From Izemoplasma sp964435595 (GTDB lineage: Bacteria > Bacillota_I > Bacilli_A > Izemoplasmatales > Izemoplasmataceae), in NCBI GenBank assembly GCA_964435595.1, contig CAYSZV010000001.1, positions 66,777 through 130,776 of the forward strand: a stretch of DNA of 64,000 bases. Reading direction: 5' to 3'. How positions within the stretch are numbered: the first letter of the stretch is position 1; each line of letters begins with the position of its first letter. The position numbers and the translations under genes are program-made. Positions 23,650 to 33,603 of this stretch are shown one piece after another. The notes beneath the pieces are model-generated. The model did no database searches. It worked only from the letters and a program-made list of their open reading frames with translations, and was not told where the DNA came from.

Positions 23650-25737
23650 ATGAAAAACATTAGTAAATCAATTGTTAAGGTTGATGCTGCTGATAAAACA
23701 TCTGGAAAAAGTAAATATATTAACGATATTGAATATCCTGGTATTTTGCATGCTAAAACAATCAGAAGCAAGCATGCAAAAGCAAAAATATTATCTAGAA
23801 AATATCCCGAATTACCAGAAGGATACTACATTGTAGATTATAAAGATATCCCTGGTACAAACTTCATTAAGATTATACTTGAAGATTGGAAGATATTCGC
23901 AGAAGATGAAGTGAATCATTATCTTGAGCCGATTGCCTTATTACTTGGCCCTGACAAAGAGATTGTTCAAGATTTAGTGGAGCAAGTAGAGATTGAATAT
24001 CAAATTGAAGTTCCTGAATTTGATTTCAATGATAGTGCAATTCACTATCATTTCAACAAGGGTGATATCAAAGAAGCAGAAAAACATAGTGATCGAGTAA
24101 TCTCAATAACATACGATACCCCATATCAAGAACAACTATATATCGAACCTCAAGGTATGATTGGGTATTTTGAAGAAGGTCAAGTCACTCTGGTTGGAAG
24201 CATCCAATGTCCTTATTATGTTAAAAATGCCGTGATTCAAATTCTTGATTGTGACGAAGATTATATCAGAGTAAAACAATCCACAGTTGGTGGTGCTTTT
24301 GGTGGGAAAGAGGAGTTTCCTTCTCTTATTGCATGTCAATTAGCGATTGCAATCCATAAATATAAAGTGCCGATTTCGTTGATCTATGAACGTGAAGAAG
24401 ACATGGAAGTTACAACAAAAAGACATCCAGCTAAACTACAAATGACTGGCTATATTAAAGATAAGAAAATTACTGGTCTTCGTTGTAATGTCGGAATCGA
24501 TGCTGGTGCATATATCGGATTAAGTGGAGTCGTATTATCCCGTGCTTTGATTGCTTCTACTGGTGCTTATACCATCCATAATCTTGAAGTTGATGGTGAT
24601 GTTTACATTACCAACACAGTACCAAATGGTGCATACAGAGGCTTTGGCGCACCTCAAATGTTTTTTGCAATTGAAATGTTTATCCATCATGTTGCAAAAG
24701 AAATCGGTGTAGACCCTCTTGAATTCAGAAAAGAAATACTAGCAAAACAAAATGATAAAACTTCTACAAACGGAACATTTAGAGACCCCATTATTATGCC
24801 AGAAATGCTTGAGAAAGCCTTAAAGGAATCCAATTATATTGAAAAAATACAGCAATATAGTAATGATGACTCATTTAGAGGAATTGGGATGAGTTGGTTT
24901 TTACATGGCTGTGGTTTCACTGGAAGTGGAGAAGCAGATCATATCAAAGCTTTGGTAGAACTTGAGAAAAACGAGAAAGATCAAGTTTCAATCCTTATTG
25001 CAGCAGTTGACATGGGACAAGGAATCAATACATCGATGAGAAAACTGGTTGCTTCTTTATTAGACATTCCAATCGAGCAAGTAATCTATGATCTACCTGA
25101 TACAAATAAAGTACCGGATTCAGGACCTACTGTTGCATCAAGAACAATGATGATTGTAGGAGGCCTAGTAGCAAGAGCTGCACGCAAATTGAAAGAGTCC
25201 TGGAAGCCAGGAGTATACCAAAAAACTAGTGAACGCTACAAACAGCCTGAATATATTAAATGGAATGAAAAAACATTCCAAGGAGATGCGTATCCAGCTT
25301 ATTCTTGGGGGATTAATATTGTTGAAGTCGAAGTTGATAAAAGAACATATGAAGTATCTGTAAAAGAAGAATGGAGTGTTTATGATGTTGGAAAAGCAAT
25401 TGATGAACAAATCATTTTCGGACAAGCTGACGGAGGACAACTTCAAGGACTTGGATACGGATATTTAGAGAGAATGAGCCACAAAGACGGAAAAATACAA
25501 CATAAAAATGTTACAGATTACATTATTCCGACAACAGTGGACACACCTTTAATGCATACTTACTTAATGGATAACCCTTATCCGTTAGGTCCTTATGGAG
25601 CAAAAGGTGCTGGGGAACTAACACTTGTTGGTGGGGCCCCAGCAGTTGCATTGGCAATAGAAAATGCAATAGGAAAGAAAGTTACAAAAATCCCTGTCTC
25701 TCCGGAGTACATTATGGAGTTGATGAATAATGAATAA
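23650..25737 (+). CDS. Molybdenum hydroxylase 2 (xanthine dehydrogenase), catalytic subunit
   Basis: A 695-residue molybdopterin subunit. ATG 23650 follows GAGGTGACAC and is preferred to the GTG at 23641. Cofactor loops: TVGGAFGGKEEFPSL (about 217), NGAYRGFGAPQMFFA (about 330) and VDMGQGINTSMRK (about 454); catalytic Glu in GPYGAKGAGELTLVGG near the C-terminus. Both purine-contacting residues of bovine xanthine oxidase are kept: Glu after FGGK (Glu802) and Arg in YRGFG (Arg880), so it is the better candidate for xanthine dehydrogenase. It is shorter than hydroxylase 1. First of a three-subunit set in the order Mo, Fe-S, FAD, opposite to set 1. Confidence 0.93.
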   Translation: MKNISKSIVKVDAADKTSGKSKYINDIEYPGILHAKTIRSKHAKAKILSRKYPELPEGYYIVDYKDIPGTNFIKIILEDWKIFAEDEVNHYLEPIALLLGPDKEIVQDLVEQVEIEYQIEVPEFDFNDSAIHYHFNKGDIKEAEKHSDRVISITYDTPYQEQLYIEPQGMIGYFEEGQVTLVGSIQCPYYVKNAVIQILDCDEDYIRVKQSTVGGAFGGKEEFPSLIACQLAIAIHKYKVPISLIYEREEDMEVTTKRHPAKLQMTGYIKDKKITGLRCNVGIDAGAYIGLSGVVLSRALIASTGAYTIHNLEVDGDVYITNTVPNGAYRGFGAPQMFFAIEMFIHHVAKEIGVDPLEFRKEILAKQNDKTSTNGTFRDPIIMPEMLEKALKESNYIEKIQQYSNDDSFRGIGMSWFLHGCGFTGSGEADHIKALVELEKNEKDQVSILIAAVDMGQGINTSMRKLVASLLDIPIEQVIYDLPDTNKVPDSGPTVASRTMMIVGGLVARAARKLKESWKPGVYQKTSERYKQPEYIKWNEKTFQGDAYPAYSWGINIVEVEVDKRTYEVSVKEEWSVYDVGKAIDEQIIFGQADGGQLQGLGYGYLERMSHKDGKIQHKNVTDYIIPTTVDTPLMHTYLMDNPYPLGPYGAKGAGELTLVGGAPAVALAIENAIGKKVTKIPVSPEYIMELMNNE

Positions 25738-26203
25738 GATAACATTCACATTAAACAATAAAGAAGTATCTGTAACACTGACACCAACCATGCGTCTATT
25801 AGATATATTGAGAAATCACTTTGGCCTATTTGGAAGCAAAGAAGGCTGTGGTGAAGGGGAATGTGGTGCATGTGCAATTTTATTAAATAACAAGTTAATC
25901 AATTCTTGCTTGGTACCAGCTGGATCTGTTCACAATCAAACTGTCATGACAATTGAAGGATTGTCTGACACTCCACAAGGAAAGATGTTAACCAAAGCAT
26001 ACGGAATCAAAGGAGCAGTACAATGTGGATTCTGTACACCGGGAATGATGATGGCATCTCATGCTTTATTATCCAAAACGCCACACCCTAGTGTAGAAGA
26101 AATTAAAATTGGACTCTCTGGAAATTTATGTCGTTGTACTGGATACAATATGATTATTGAAGCAGTACAATATGCAGCGAAAGAGGGGAAAGGTTTATGG
26201 TAA
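25730..26203 (+). CDS. Molybdenum hydroxylase 2, [2Fe-2S] subunit
   Basis: A 157-residue subunit with two [2Fe-2S] clusters: GSKEGCGEGECGACAILL plus NSC for the first, QCGFCTPGMMMASHALL and GNLCRCTGYNMI for the second, all canonical. It overlaps the catalytic-subunit gene by 8 bases and the FAD-subunit gene by 7, so the three subunits are translated together. Electron relay from Mo to FAD in xanthine dehydrogenase. Confidence 0.95.
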   Translation: MNKITFTLNNKEVSVTLTPTMRLLDILRNHFGLFGSKEGCGEGECGACAILLNNKLINSCLVPAGSVHNQTVMTIEGLSDTPQGKMLTKAYGIKGAVQCGFCTPGMMMASHALLSKTPHPSVEEIKIGLSGNLCRCTGYNMIIEAVQYAAKEGKGLW

Positions 26204-27033
26204 AACATTTCATTCCGAGCTCTTTAGAAGAAGCATTGAATATTCTAAACAAAGAAAAAGTAGAAATTATCGCTGGTGGTACTGATTTAATGGTCCAAAG
26301 AAGAAAATGGGCCAATACAGCTCCAGCATTCAAACAAACAATGAATATTATAAATATACCTGAATTATCTTATATCAAAGCCGTTAACAACAAATTGCAT
26401 ATTGGAGCGACAACGTCATTAACGGAGATAGCGAATCACGATAACACACCTGAACTAATGAAAAAAGCAATTTATGATATTGCCTCTCCAGCCCTCAGAA
26501 ACATTGCGACAATTGCTGGAAACATTGGTAATGCTTCTCCAGCTGGAGATACATTACCAATACTATACGTTTTAAACGCAAAAATAGTATTGGTTTCCCC
26601 TCAAGCAACGAGAACACTTCCAATTGAAGAAGTTATCTTAGGACCAAGAAAAACTGTAATCAAAGACAATGAACTGATAAAGGAAATCATTTTACCGATT
26701 CACACCTTTACTTCTACTTCTTTTGTTAAAGTTGGAGGAAGAAAAGCGGATGCTATTAGTAAAGTGTCATTTACTGGCGCAGTAACAATTGAAGACAATA
26801 TCGTTCTTGATATTCGTATTGCATTTGGGGCAGTTGGACCTGTTATTGTAAGAAGCACAAAAATCGAAAACTCAATCATTGAAATGAATGTTGAACAAAT
26901 AAAGGATAGTCTAGATCATATTGTAGAGGCATACAGTGATCTGATTACACCGATTGATGATCAACGTTCCAATAAAGAATACCGAAAAACTGTTGCAAAG
27001 AATTTATTAAAAGACTTCCTACTCCATTTATAG
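26197..27033 (+). CDS. Molybdenum hydroxylase 2, FAD-binding subunit
   Basis: A 278-residue subunit of the XdhB family. FAD motifs are canonical: IIAGGTDLMVQRRK (about 28) and ALRNIATIAGNIGNASPAGDTLP (about 100), followed by a CO_deh_flav_C domain with VGGRKADAISKVSF. It completes the second hydroxylase and, unlike its counterpart at 14486, keeps the standard second motif. Followed after 15 bases by adenine deaminase. Confidence 0.94.
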   Translation: MVKHFIPSSLEEALNILNKEKVEIIAGGTDLMVQRRKWANTAPAFKQTMNIINIPELSYIKAVNNKLHIGATTSLTEIANHDNTPELMKKAIYDIASPALRNIATIAGNIGNASPAGDTLPILYVLNAKIVLVSPQATRTLPIEEVILGPRKTVIKDNELIKEIILPIHTFTSTSFVKVGGRKADAISKVSFTGAVTIEDNIVLDIRIAFGAVGPVIVRSTKIENSIIEMNVEQIKDSLDHIVEAYSDLITPIDDQRSNKEYRKTVAKNLLKDFLLHL

Positions 27034-27048
27034 AAAGGGGGAATTTGA

Positions 27049-28764
27049 ATGTATAACAAATACCTTTCCGACATTGCTTTAGGAAAAAGAAAAGCAGATT
27101 TAGTACTAAAAAATTGTCAAATTATTGACGTTTTTAGTCACGGAATTGAAACTGGTGATATCGCAATACAAGATGGCATTATAATCGGTATTGGTGAATA
27201 TAGTGGGAAAAAGGAAATTGATGTCGAGAACAAATTCGTTGCTCCTGGATTGATTGATGGGCACGTCCACATTGAATCAAGTATGTTGACACCCTCAGAA
27301 TTTTCTAAACTAATCATTCCAAAAGGAACAACAAGGGTTATTTCCGATCCACATGAAATTGGTAATGTAAAGGGTGTAAAAGGTCTTGGTTTCATGTTGA
27401 AATCAAGTTTAGATACACCGTTACATGTTCATATTATGATTCCTTCTTGTGTACCCGCAACTTCTTTCGAAACATCTGGTAGTACAATCTCAAGTGAAGA
27501 TATCTATAGTCTTAAAAACCGTCAAGGAATCTTAGGTCTTGGTGAAATGATGGATTATCCTGGTGTCATCAATGGAGAAAAATCAGTGTTAGATAAACTT
27601 GATATTATGAAAGACACGAATATAGATGGTCATGCTCCTGGTGTATATGGGAAAGACTTGAATTCCTATTTGTTACATCGTATCAAGACTGATCACGAAT
27701 GTTCAACTAGAGAAGAGTTAGAAGAAAAAGTAAGAAGAGGAATGTATATTCATTTACGCCAAGGGAGTGCAACACGAAACGTCAAAGCCTTATCCAAAGG
27801 GGTAACAATTCACAATTCTCATCGTTTACTATTTTGTACAGATGACAAACATCCAATGGACATCGTTGAACAAGGACACATTAACTATAACTTGAATCTA
27901 GCAATCGAAGAAGGTGTAGATCCAATCACTGCAATTCAGATGGCAACAATCAATATAGCAAACTGTTATCAATTGAAGCAGGTTGGAGGAATTGCACCTG
28001 GATATATCGCTGATCTGATAGTATTTGATGATTTGAATCACATTGAGCCATCAATCGTGTTCATAAATGGAAAACAAGTTTCTAAAAATGGAAAAGTTCT
28101 ATTTAAAACACATAAAATCGAAAACATCCACGTAATCAATTCTGTGAATGTGAATGTAAATGAAATCAATCTTGATTTAAAGTTGAAGAGCAATCACGTT
28201 AAAGTTATGAGACTAATAGAAAACAATGTCATTACCAAAGAAGTTCATAGAACAGTTACAGTGAAAGATGGCCTTTATGTAAATGATCCAAATCAAGACA
28301 TTTTAAAAATTGCTGTAGTGGAACGACATCACTATACAAAAAATGTTGGGGTTGGACTAATGGAAGGATATGGTATTAAAAACGGAGCTGTGGCCATGAC
28401 AATCGCTCACGATTCTCATAATCTAGTTGTTGTAGGTGACAATGACAAAGATATGATGATAGCAATCCAAGAATTAAAAGATATACAAGGTGGAATTACG
28501 ATTGCACATAACGGTAAGATTGTTGATAGTCTCCAACTTGAAATCGCTGGACTCATGACGAATCAAGAGTTTAATCAAGTAAAAGATAAACTGATTCAAA
28601 TGAACAAAGCGGCTAGAGAGTTAGGAGTAAACAATAATATTGATGATCCGTTCTTGTCTCTTGCATTTATGAGTTTACCAGTTATTCCAGATCTCAAACT
28701 TACTGACAAAGGACTATTTGACGTCAAACAGTTTATGCCTACAAAAATTGAGGTGAGTGAATGA
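27049..28764 (+). CDS. ade: Adenine deaminase
   Basis: A 571-residue amidohydrolase of the bacterial Ade family, converting adenine to hypoxanthine and ammonia. Metal-binding motif APGLIDGHVHIESSMLTPSEF at about residue 64, VISDPHEIGNVKGVKG, DGHAPGVYGKDLNSYL, HECSTREEL and FCTDDKHPMDI all match the family, as does the C-terminal adenine-deaminase-C domain (GAVAMTIAHDSHNLVVVGDN). Ribosome binding site AAAGGGGG precedes ATG 27049. It feeds hypoxanthine to the hydroxylases encoded upstream, and overlaps the next gene by ATGA. Confidence 0.96.
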   Translation: MYNKYLSDIALGKRKADLVLKNCQIIDVFSHGIETGDIAIQDGIIIGIGEYSGKKEIDVENKFVAPGLIDGHVHIESSMLTPSEFSKLIIPKGTTRVISDPHEIGNVKGVKGLGFMLKSSLDTPLHVHIMIPSCVPATSFETSGSTISSEDIYSLKNRQGILGLGEMMDYPGVINGEKSVLDKLDIMKDTNIDGHAPGVYGKDLNSYLLHRIKTDHECSTREELEEKVRRGMYIHLRQGSATRNVKALSKGVTIHNSHRLLFCTDDKHPMDIVEQGHINYNLNLAIEEGVDPITAIQMATINIANCYQLKQVGGIAPGYIADLIVFDDLNHIEPSIVFINGKQVSKNGKVLFKTHKIENIHVINSVNVNVNEINLDLKLKSNHVKVMRLIENNVITKEVHRTVTVKDGLYVNDPNQDILKIAVVERHHYTKNVGVGLMEGYGIKNGAVAMTIAHDSHNLVVVGDNDKDMMIAIQELKDIQGGITIAHNGKIVDSLQLEIAGLMTNQEFNQVKDKLIQMNKAARELGVNNNIDDPFLSLAFMSLPVIPDLKLTDKGLFDVKQFMPTKIEVSE

Positions 28765-30035
28765 ACTATATAAAACACTATGCTTGTACAGTATGTCACA
28801 AAACATTTGACAAAGAAAAAGACTATATGACATGTCCAAGTTGTGGTGAAAAAGGAATATTAGACATCGTTTATGATTACCAAGCAATGAAGCAAGAAGT
28901 GAATCAAGACTATTTCAATCATTGTAAAGAATCTTCCATACTACGATATGTCCCTTTAATGAGTATTGAAGCACCTGGATATGAAACATTAAACGTAGGA
29001 AATACTCCATTATACAAATCAAAAGCAATCGCAAAGATGCTAGGGCTATCTTCTTTATACATAAAAGATGAAGGTGTAAACCCTACTTCTTCTCTAAAAG
29101 ACAGAGCAAGTTTAATTGCTTGTATCAAGGCAATCGAAAAAGGACAAGACACAATTTGTTGCAGTAGTACAGGGAATGCTGCTTCAAGTTTGGCAGGAAA
29201 TGCGGCAAAGTTAGGACTGAAAACTGTGATTTTCGTTCCCAATAGAGCGCCTATTGGCAAGTTAACACAACTGGCAATGTATGGAAGTACAGTCATAAAA
29301 GTGGACGGTGATTATAAAGCTACATTCAATGCATCTAAAAAAGCAATTGAACAATATGGCCTATATAATCGGAATGCAGCAATCAACCCTCATCTTGTAG
29401 AAGGTAAGAAAACAGTAGCTTATGAAATGAGTGAACAACTAGAATTCAAGGATATAGACTATGTCCTCGTATCTGTTGGAGATGGATGCACAATTGGTGG
29501 AGTCTATAAAGGGTTCTATGATTTATTCCAATTAGATCTAATCAAAAAAATACCAAAAATAATTGGTGTTCAATCTAGTGGGTGTGCTCCATTCTATAAG
29601 GCATTCATTGATAACGCTCCACTACAAGAAACAGAAGAAAATACAATTGCAGATAGTATCGCTGTAGGAATCCCTAGAAATCCTGTTAAAGGTATGGATG
29701 CCGTAAAGAAATCAAACGGATTCTATATGACTGTTACAGATGAAGAGATACTAGATGCCATTGAAACATTAGGAAAAAATGAAGGAATCTTTGCAGAGCC
29801 TGCAGGAGCAACAGCTACTGCTGGTCTAATCAAACTCGTTCATGAAAATAAAATAGATAAAAAAAGTACAATCGCCGTTATCGTTACAGGTAATGGACTT
29901 AAGGATTTAAATAGTGTCGCTGATAAGGTAAAAGAAAAAACACTAGAATACAGTCCCAATTCAGACATTGAAAAAAATCCAACGATTGAAGGATTTATCA
30001 ATTTACTAAAAAAAAGAGGTGGAAAACATGAGTAA
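28761..30035 (+). CDS. Threonine synthase-like PLP enzyme with zinc ribbon
   Basis: A 424-residue fold-type II PLP enzyme. The N-terminus has a rubredoxin/zinc-ribbon-like CTVC...CPSC pair (residues 9-33), as in archaeal-type threonine synthases. PLP Lys lies in PTSSLKDRAS (about 112), the phosphate loop is CSSTGNAASSLAG, and the C-terminal loop is VIVTGNGLKD. Overlaps both neighbours, so it belongs to the purine operon rather than to threonine biosynthesis. In known urate loci the PLP enzyme is YgeX (diaminopropionate ammonia-lyase); this one looks different. I infer an ammonia-lyase or beta-replacement step on a late, diaminopropionate-like intermediate. Confidence 0.85.
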   Translation: MNYIKHYACTVCHKTFDKEKDYMTCPSCGEKGILDIVYDYQAMKQEVNQDYFNHCKESSILRYVPLMSIEAPGYETLNVGNTPLYKSKAIAKMLGLSSLYIKDEGVNPTSSLKDRASLIACIKAIEKGQDTICCSSTGNAASSLAGNAAKLGLKTVIFVPNRAPIGKLTQLAMYGSTVIKVDGDYKATFNASKKAIEQYGLYNRNAAINPHLVEGKKTVAYEMSEQLEFKDIDYVLVSVGDGCTIGGVYKGFYDLFQLDLIKKIPKIIGVQSSGCAPFYKAFIDNAPLQETEENTIADSIAVGIPRNPVKGMDAVKKSNGFYMTVTDEEILDAIETLGKNEGIFAEPAGATATAGLIKLVHENKIDKKSTIAVIVTGNGLKDLNSVADKVKEKTLEYSPNSDIEKNPTIEGFINLLKKRGGKHE

Positions 30036-31386
30036 AATACCATTCGGACCAACATATGAAGAAATGCTGAATCCTTCTACACTTGATCCAACCATTAGAG
30101 AAAAAGCACTAAAAGCTACAACAGACGAACTAGACCCAATTAATTTATTCAATATTACTTGGAAGAACGAGAAAAATATTGTAAATAAAATCGTGTTACC
30201 AAAACAGCTAACTGGAGTAGACGCAAACATTGTCGTCATGCTTGGAAAACACTTCCCATCTGGAAGTCACAAAGTAGGACCAGCATATTCGACTTTGATT
30301 GAAGGATGCGTTGATAAAACAATCATTCCTGGTGAACACACAATATTAGGGCCTTCTACAGGTAATTTCGGAATCGGAGTTTCTTATATCACAAATTTGA
30401 TGGGATATGATTCTATTGTAATTATGCCTGATAATATGAGTAAAGAACGTTATGAAAGAATTAGAAAATATGGAGCGAAATTAGATTTAACTCCTGGAAC
30501 TGAAAGTGATGTTATTTTAACACTAGAAAGAACATTCGAGTTGAAGAAAGATCCGAAAAATCGTTCTTTGGCACAATTTGAATTATTACCAAACTACAGA
30601 TTCCATAGACACGTGACTGGAAACAGCGCAATCGAAGCTGTAAAAGGAATTGGAAATGGACGTATCGCAGCCTTCACTTCTGCTGTTGGAAGTGCAGGTA
30701 CAATCGCTGCTGGAGATCAAATTAAAGCATCATTTCCAGAAGCAAAAGTTGTTGCACTTGAACCATACGAATGTTCAACATTATTTAACGCTGGTCGTGG
30801 CCAACATCGCATTGAAGGTATCGGAGATAAAATGTGTACATTAATTCATAATGTATTAAACACTGATTTTGTCACACTCATTAAGGATGATGATACAATT
30901 AGAGGTTTAAAATTACTTCATGATGGTACTAATGTATTGGTAGAACAAGGAATTGACAAAGACATTGCAATCGAACTGAGAGAAGCATTTGGACCGAGTG
31001 GACTATGTAATATTATTGGTGCAATTAAAATTGCCAAATATTTAAAACTTGGACCAAATGATAATGTTGTAACGGTTGCTACAGATGGATTTGATCGATA
31101 TGAAAGTGTACTAGAAGATTTAGAAAGAAGATATCTAGAGACAGAAGATTTTGTATTAAGAAGATGGTTTAAAGATATCTTTAGAAAAATCGGTGAAGAA
31201 GATGTTTATGATTTTAGAAGCGCAGAAAAGAAACAACAATTATTCGATCAAAAAGAAAAAGATTGGCTAAAATTCGGATATAAAAAAGAGTATCTTGATG
31301 CAATGAAATCACAAGATTTTTGGGATAAAGAGTATACACTACATGAACATTATGATGATTTAATTAAAAAGATGCGTGAGGAATAA
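30028..31386 (+). CDS. Cysteine synthase-like PLP enzyme of the purine cluster
   Basis: A 452-residue fold-type II PLP enzyme, long for the family (cysteine synthase about 310). Start at ATG 30028, 7 bases after AGAGGTGG; GTG 30019 would lie in the binding site. PLP Lys in FPSGSHKVGPAY (about 85) and phosphate loop GPSTGNFGIGVSY; SIVIMPDNMSKERYERIRKYGA follows the cysteine-synthase pattern. About 110 extra C-terminal residues are rich in charged, helical sequence. It overlaps the threonine-synthase-like gene by 8 bases. Such proteins occur next to YgeY/YgeW genes in anaerobes, but the reaction is not known to me. Confidence 0.82.
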   Translation: MSKIPFGPTYEEMLNPSTLDPTIREKALKATTDELDPINLFNITWKNEKNIVNKIVLPKQLTGVDANIVVMLGKHFPSGSHKVGPAYSTLIEGCVDKTIIPGEHTILGPSTGNFGIGVSYITNLMGYDSIVIMPDNMSKERYERIRKYGAKLDLTPGTESDVILTLERTFELKKDPKNRSLAQFELLPNYRFHRHVTGNSAIEAVKGIGNGRIAAFTSAVGSAGTIAAGDQIKASFPEAKVVALEPYECSTLFNAGRGQHRIEGIGDKMCTLIHNVLNTDFVTLIKDDDTIRGLKLLHDGTNVLVEQGIDKDIAIELREAFGPSGLCNIIGAIKIAKYLKLGPNDNVVTVATDGFDRYESVLEDLERRYLETEDFVLRRWFKDIFRKIGEEDVYDFRSAEKKQQLFDQKEKDWLKFGYKKEYLDAMKSQDFWDKEYTLHEHYDDLIKKMREE

Positions 31387-31389
31387 AAT

Positions 31390-32610
31390 ATGAAAATTCC
31401 ATATCAAGATATATTAAAGAGAGCTGAATTTTATAAAGAAGATATGACAAACTTCTTACGTGATATGATTGCGATACCAAGCGAATCGTGTGATGAAGAG
31501 TTGGTTATTCAAAGAATCAAACAAGAAATGGAAAAAGTAGGATTTGATAGAATTGATATCGACCCAATGGGAAACATTCTAGGATATATTGGAACTGGGA
31601 AACATTTAATCGCAATGGATGCCCATATTGATACAGTTGGAGTTGGTGAAATCAATAACTGGAAGCATGATCCATATAAAGGTCATGTCGATGGTGATAC
31701 CATATATGGTCGAGGTGGTAGTGACCAAGAAGGCGGTATGGCTTCTATGGTATATGCAGCTAAAATCATTAAAGATTTGGATTTAGAAGGGGACTATACA
31801 CTTCTTATCACGGGTACTGTTCAAGAAGAAGACTGTGATGGTCTATGCTGGCAATATATTATAAACGAATCCAAAATCATCCCTGAATTCGTGGTTATAA
31901 CAGAGCCTACTAGTCTTAATATTTACAGAGGACATCGAGGTAGAATGGAAATAAGAGTTGATGTGAATGGAATTAGTTGCCACGGTAGTGCACCCGAAAG
32001 AGGGGACAATGCAATTTTTAAAATGGCACCAATTCTATTAGACCTACAACAATTACATCCGAAACTATTAGACAATGATTTCCTTGGTAAAGGTAGTCTA
32101 ACAGTTTCTGAAATATTCTACTCTTCACCAAGCCGATGTGCAGTTGCAGATGGATGTTCTATTTCAATCGATCGCAGACTGACAGATGGAGAAACGTTTG
32201 AATCTGCTTTAGAAGAGATCAGAGCTTTGGAATCAGTTAAAAAAGCACATGCAACAGTATCAATGTATGATTACAACAGACCTTCTTATACTGGTCTGGT
32301 ATATCCTACTAAATCATATTTCCCAACATGGGTATTACCAAGAGAACACGAAGTATGCACAAGCACTGTAAATGCCTATGAAGGATTATTTAACAAGAAA
32401 CCTTTGGTAGACAAATGGACATTTTCAACAAACGCAGTTTCGATTATGGGACGCTACAATATTCCGTGTATCGGATTTGGTCCTGGACATGAAGAGGAAG
32501 CACATGCACCAAATGAAAAAACTTGGAAAAGTGAATTGGTAAAAGCGAGTGCAATGTATGCAACAATTCCACTTAGCTACTTACAAAGCATTCACAAGGA
32601 GGAAAAATAA
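31390..32610 (+). CDS. YgeY-like M20 family hydrolase
   Basis: A 406-residue zinc hydrolase of the M20/ArgE family. Metal ligands: LIAMDAHIDTVGVG (His-x-Asp), YGRGGSDQEGGMASM (Asp), TGTVQEEDCDGLCWQY (Glu-Glu, catalytic and metal) and the C-terminal CIGFGPGHEEEAHAPNE His. The dimerisation-domain motif GHRGRMEIRVDVNGISCHGSAPE is typical. YgeY (annotated as selenium-metabolism hydrolase) sits with YgeW in E. coli and gut Firmicutes urate loci. It should cleave an amide or ureido bond in a late purine-ring fragment. The stop codon overlaps the next start (TAATG). Confidence 0.9.
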   Translation: MKIPYQDILKRAEFYKEDMTNFLRDMIAIPSESCDEELVIQRIKQEMEKVGFDRIDIDPMGNILGYIGTGKHLIAMDAHIDTVGVGEINNWKHDPYKGHVDGDTIYGRGGSDQEGGMASMVYAAKIIKDLDLEGDYTLLITGTVQEEDCDGLCWQYIINESKIIPEFVVITEPTSLNIYRGHRGRMEIRVDVNGISCHGSAPERGDNAIFKMAPILLDLQQLHPKLLDNDFLGKGSLTVSEIFYSSPSRCAVADGCSISIDRRLTDGETFESALEEIRALESVKKAHATVSMYDYNRPSYTGLVYPTKSYFPTWVLPREHEVCTSTVNAYEGLFNKKPLVDKWTFSTNAVSIMGRYNIPCIGFGPGHEEEAHAPNEKTWKSELVKASAMYATIPLSYLQSIHKEEK

Positions 32611-33593
32611 TGAAACCATTATTTAAAGGAAAACATTTTATTACACTAGAAGATTGGAAAAAGGAAGAAATTGATACTTTATTAGACGTATCATTTGATT
32701 TGAAAAAGAAATTTTATAACAATGAAGACACAAGTTATTTGAAAAACAAAACTTCATTCTTGATGTTCTTCGAACAATCAACAAGAACAAGAAACTCAAT
32801 GGAAGCAGGAATTGCTCAATTAGGTGGACACGCTAATTTCTTAGACACATCAACAATGCAAATTTCACATGGTGAAAGCGCAAAAGATACCGCAGTAATT
32901 TTATCTTCATATGGGCACGGTATTGCTTGTCGTAACTGTTTTTGGGAAGTTGGAAATAAGTTCTTAAATGATATGGCAACACATTCAACAGTTCCAATTA
33001 TGAATTTACAATGTGATTTATACCATCCAATGCAAGGATTGGCAGATTTAATGACAATCAAAGAATTTCATAAAGATACAAAGAAACTAAAAGTATCAGT
33101 AATTTGGGCATATGCTACTTCTCACAAGAAACCAATTAGTGTACCATTAACTCAAATCTTATTATTCCCTCGTTATGGTATGGATGTAACACTTGCTTAT
33201 CCAGAAGGGTATGACATGCCAGATTGGGCAATCGAAAAAGCCAAAAAAAATGCATTAGACAATGGTGGAAGTTTCCGTATTACACATAATATGGAAGAAG
33301 CTTTTAAAGATGCAGATATCGTTATTCCTAAAAACTGGGGTAGTTGGGTAAACAATCAATCTGACGCAGTTGTTGATGATTTACTTGAATCATACAAATC
33401 TTGGAAATGTACAGAAGAGATGATGGCACTCGCTAGTCCAAACGTTCATTACATGCATGCATTACCTGCAGATCGTGGAAATGAAGTTGTAGACAGTGTA
33501 ATTGATGGAGAACGCTCAATTGTTTATCAAGAAGCAGAAAATAGATTACATACAGCAAAAGCAGTTATGTGTATGACAATGGGTAACAAGTAA
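32610..33593 (+). CDS. ygeW: YgeW-like knotted carbamoyltransferase
   Basis: A 327-residue member of the aspartate/ornithine carbamoyltransferase superfamily. The carbamoyl-phosphate loop is FFEQSTRTRNSMEAG (S57-T-R-T-R61), then NLQCDLYHPMQGLADLMT (the H-P-x-Q-x-x-x-D motif) and HALPADRG near the C-terminus in place of HCLP. The long linker between the two domains fits the knotted YgeW group. In reverse the enzyme would phosphorolyse a ureido compound to carbamoyl phosphate, an ATP source through carbamate kinase, which is not in this window. It lies directly after the YgeY-like gene. Confidence 0.92.
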   Translation: MKPLFKGKHFITLEDWKKEEIDTLLDVSFDLKKKFYNNEDTSYLKNKTSFLMFFEQSTRTRNSMEAGIAQLGGHANFLDTSTMQISHGESAKDTAVILSSYGHGIACRNCFWEVGNKFLNDMATHSTVPIMNLQCDLYHPMQGLADLMTIKEFHKDTKKLKVSVIWAYATSHKKPISVPLTQILLFPRYGMDVTLAYPEGYDMPDWAIEKAKKNALDNGGSFRITHNMEEAFKDADIVIPKNWGSWVNNQSDAVVDDLLESYKSWKCTEEMMALASPNVHYMHALPADRGNEVVDSVIDGERSIVYQEAENRLHTAKAVMCMTMGNK

Positions 33594-33603
33594 AGGAGAC
33601 AAT

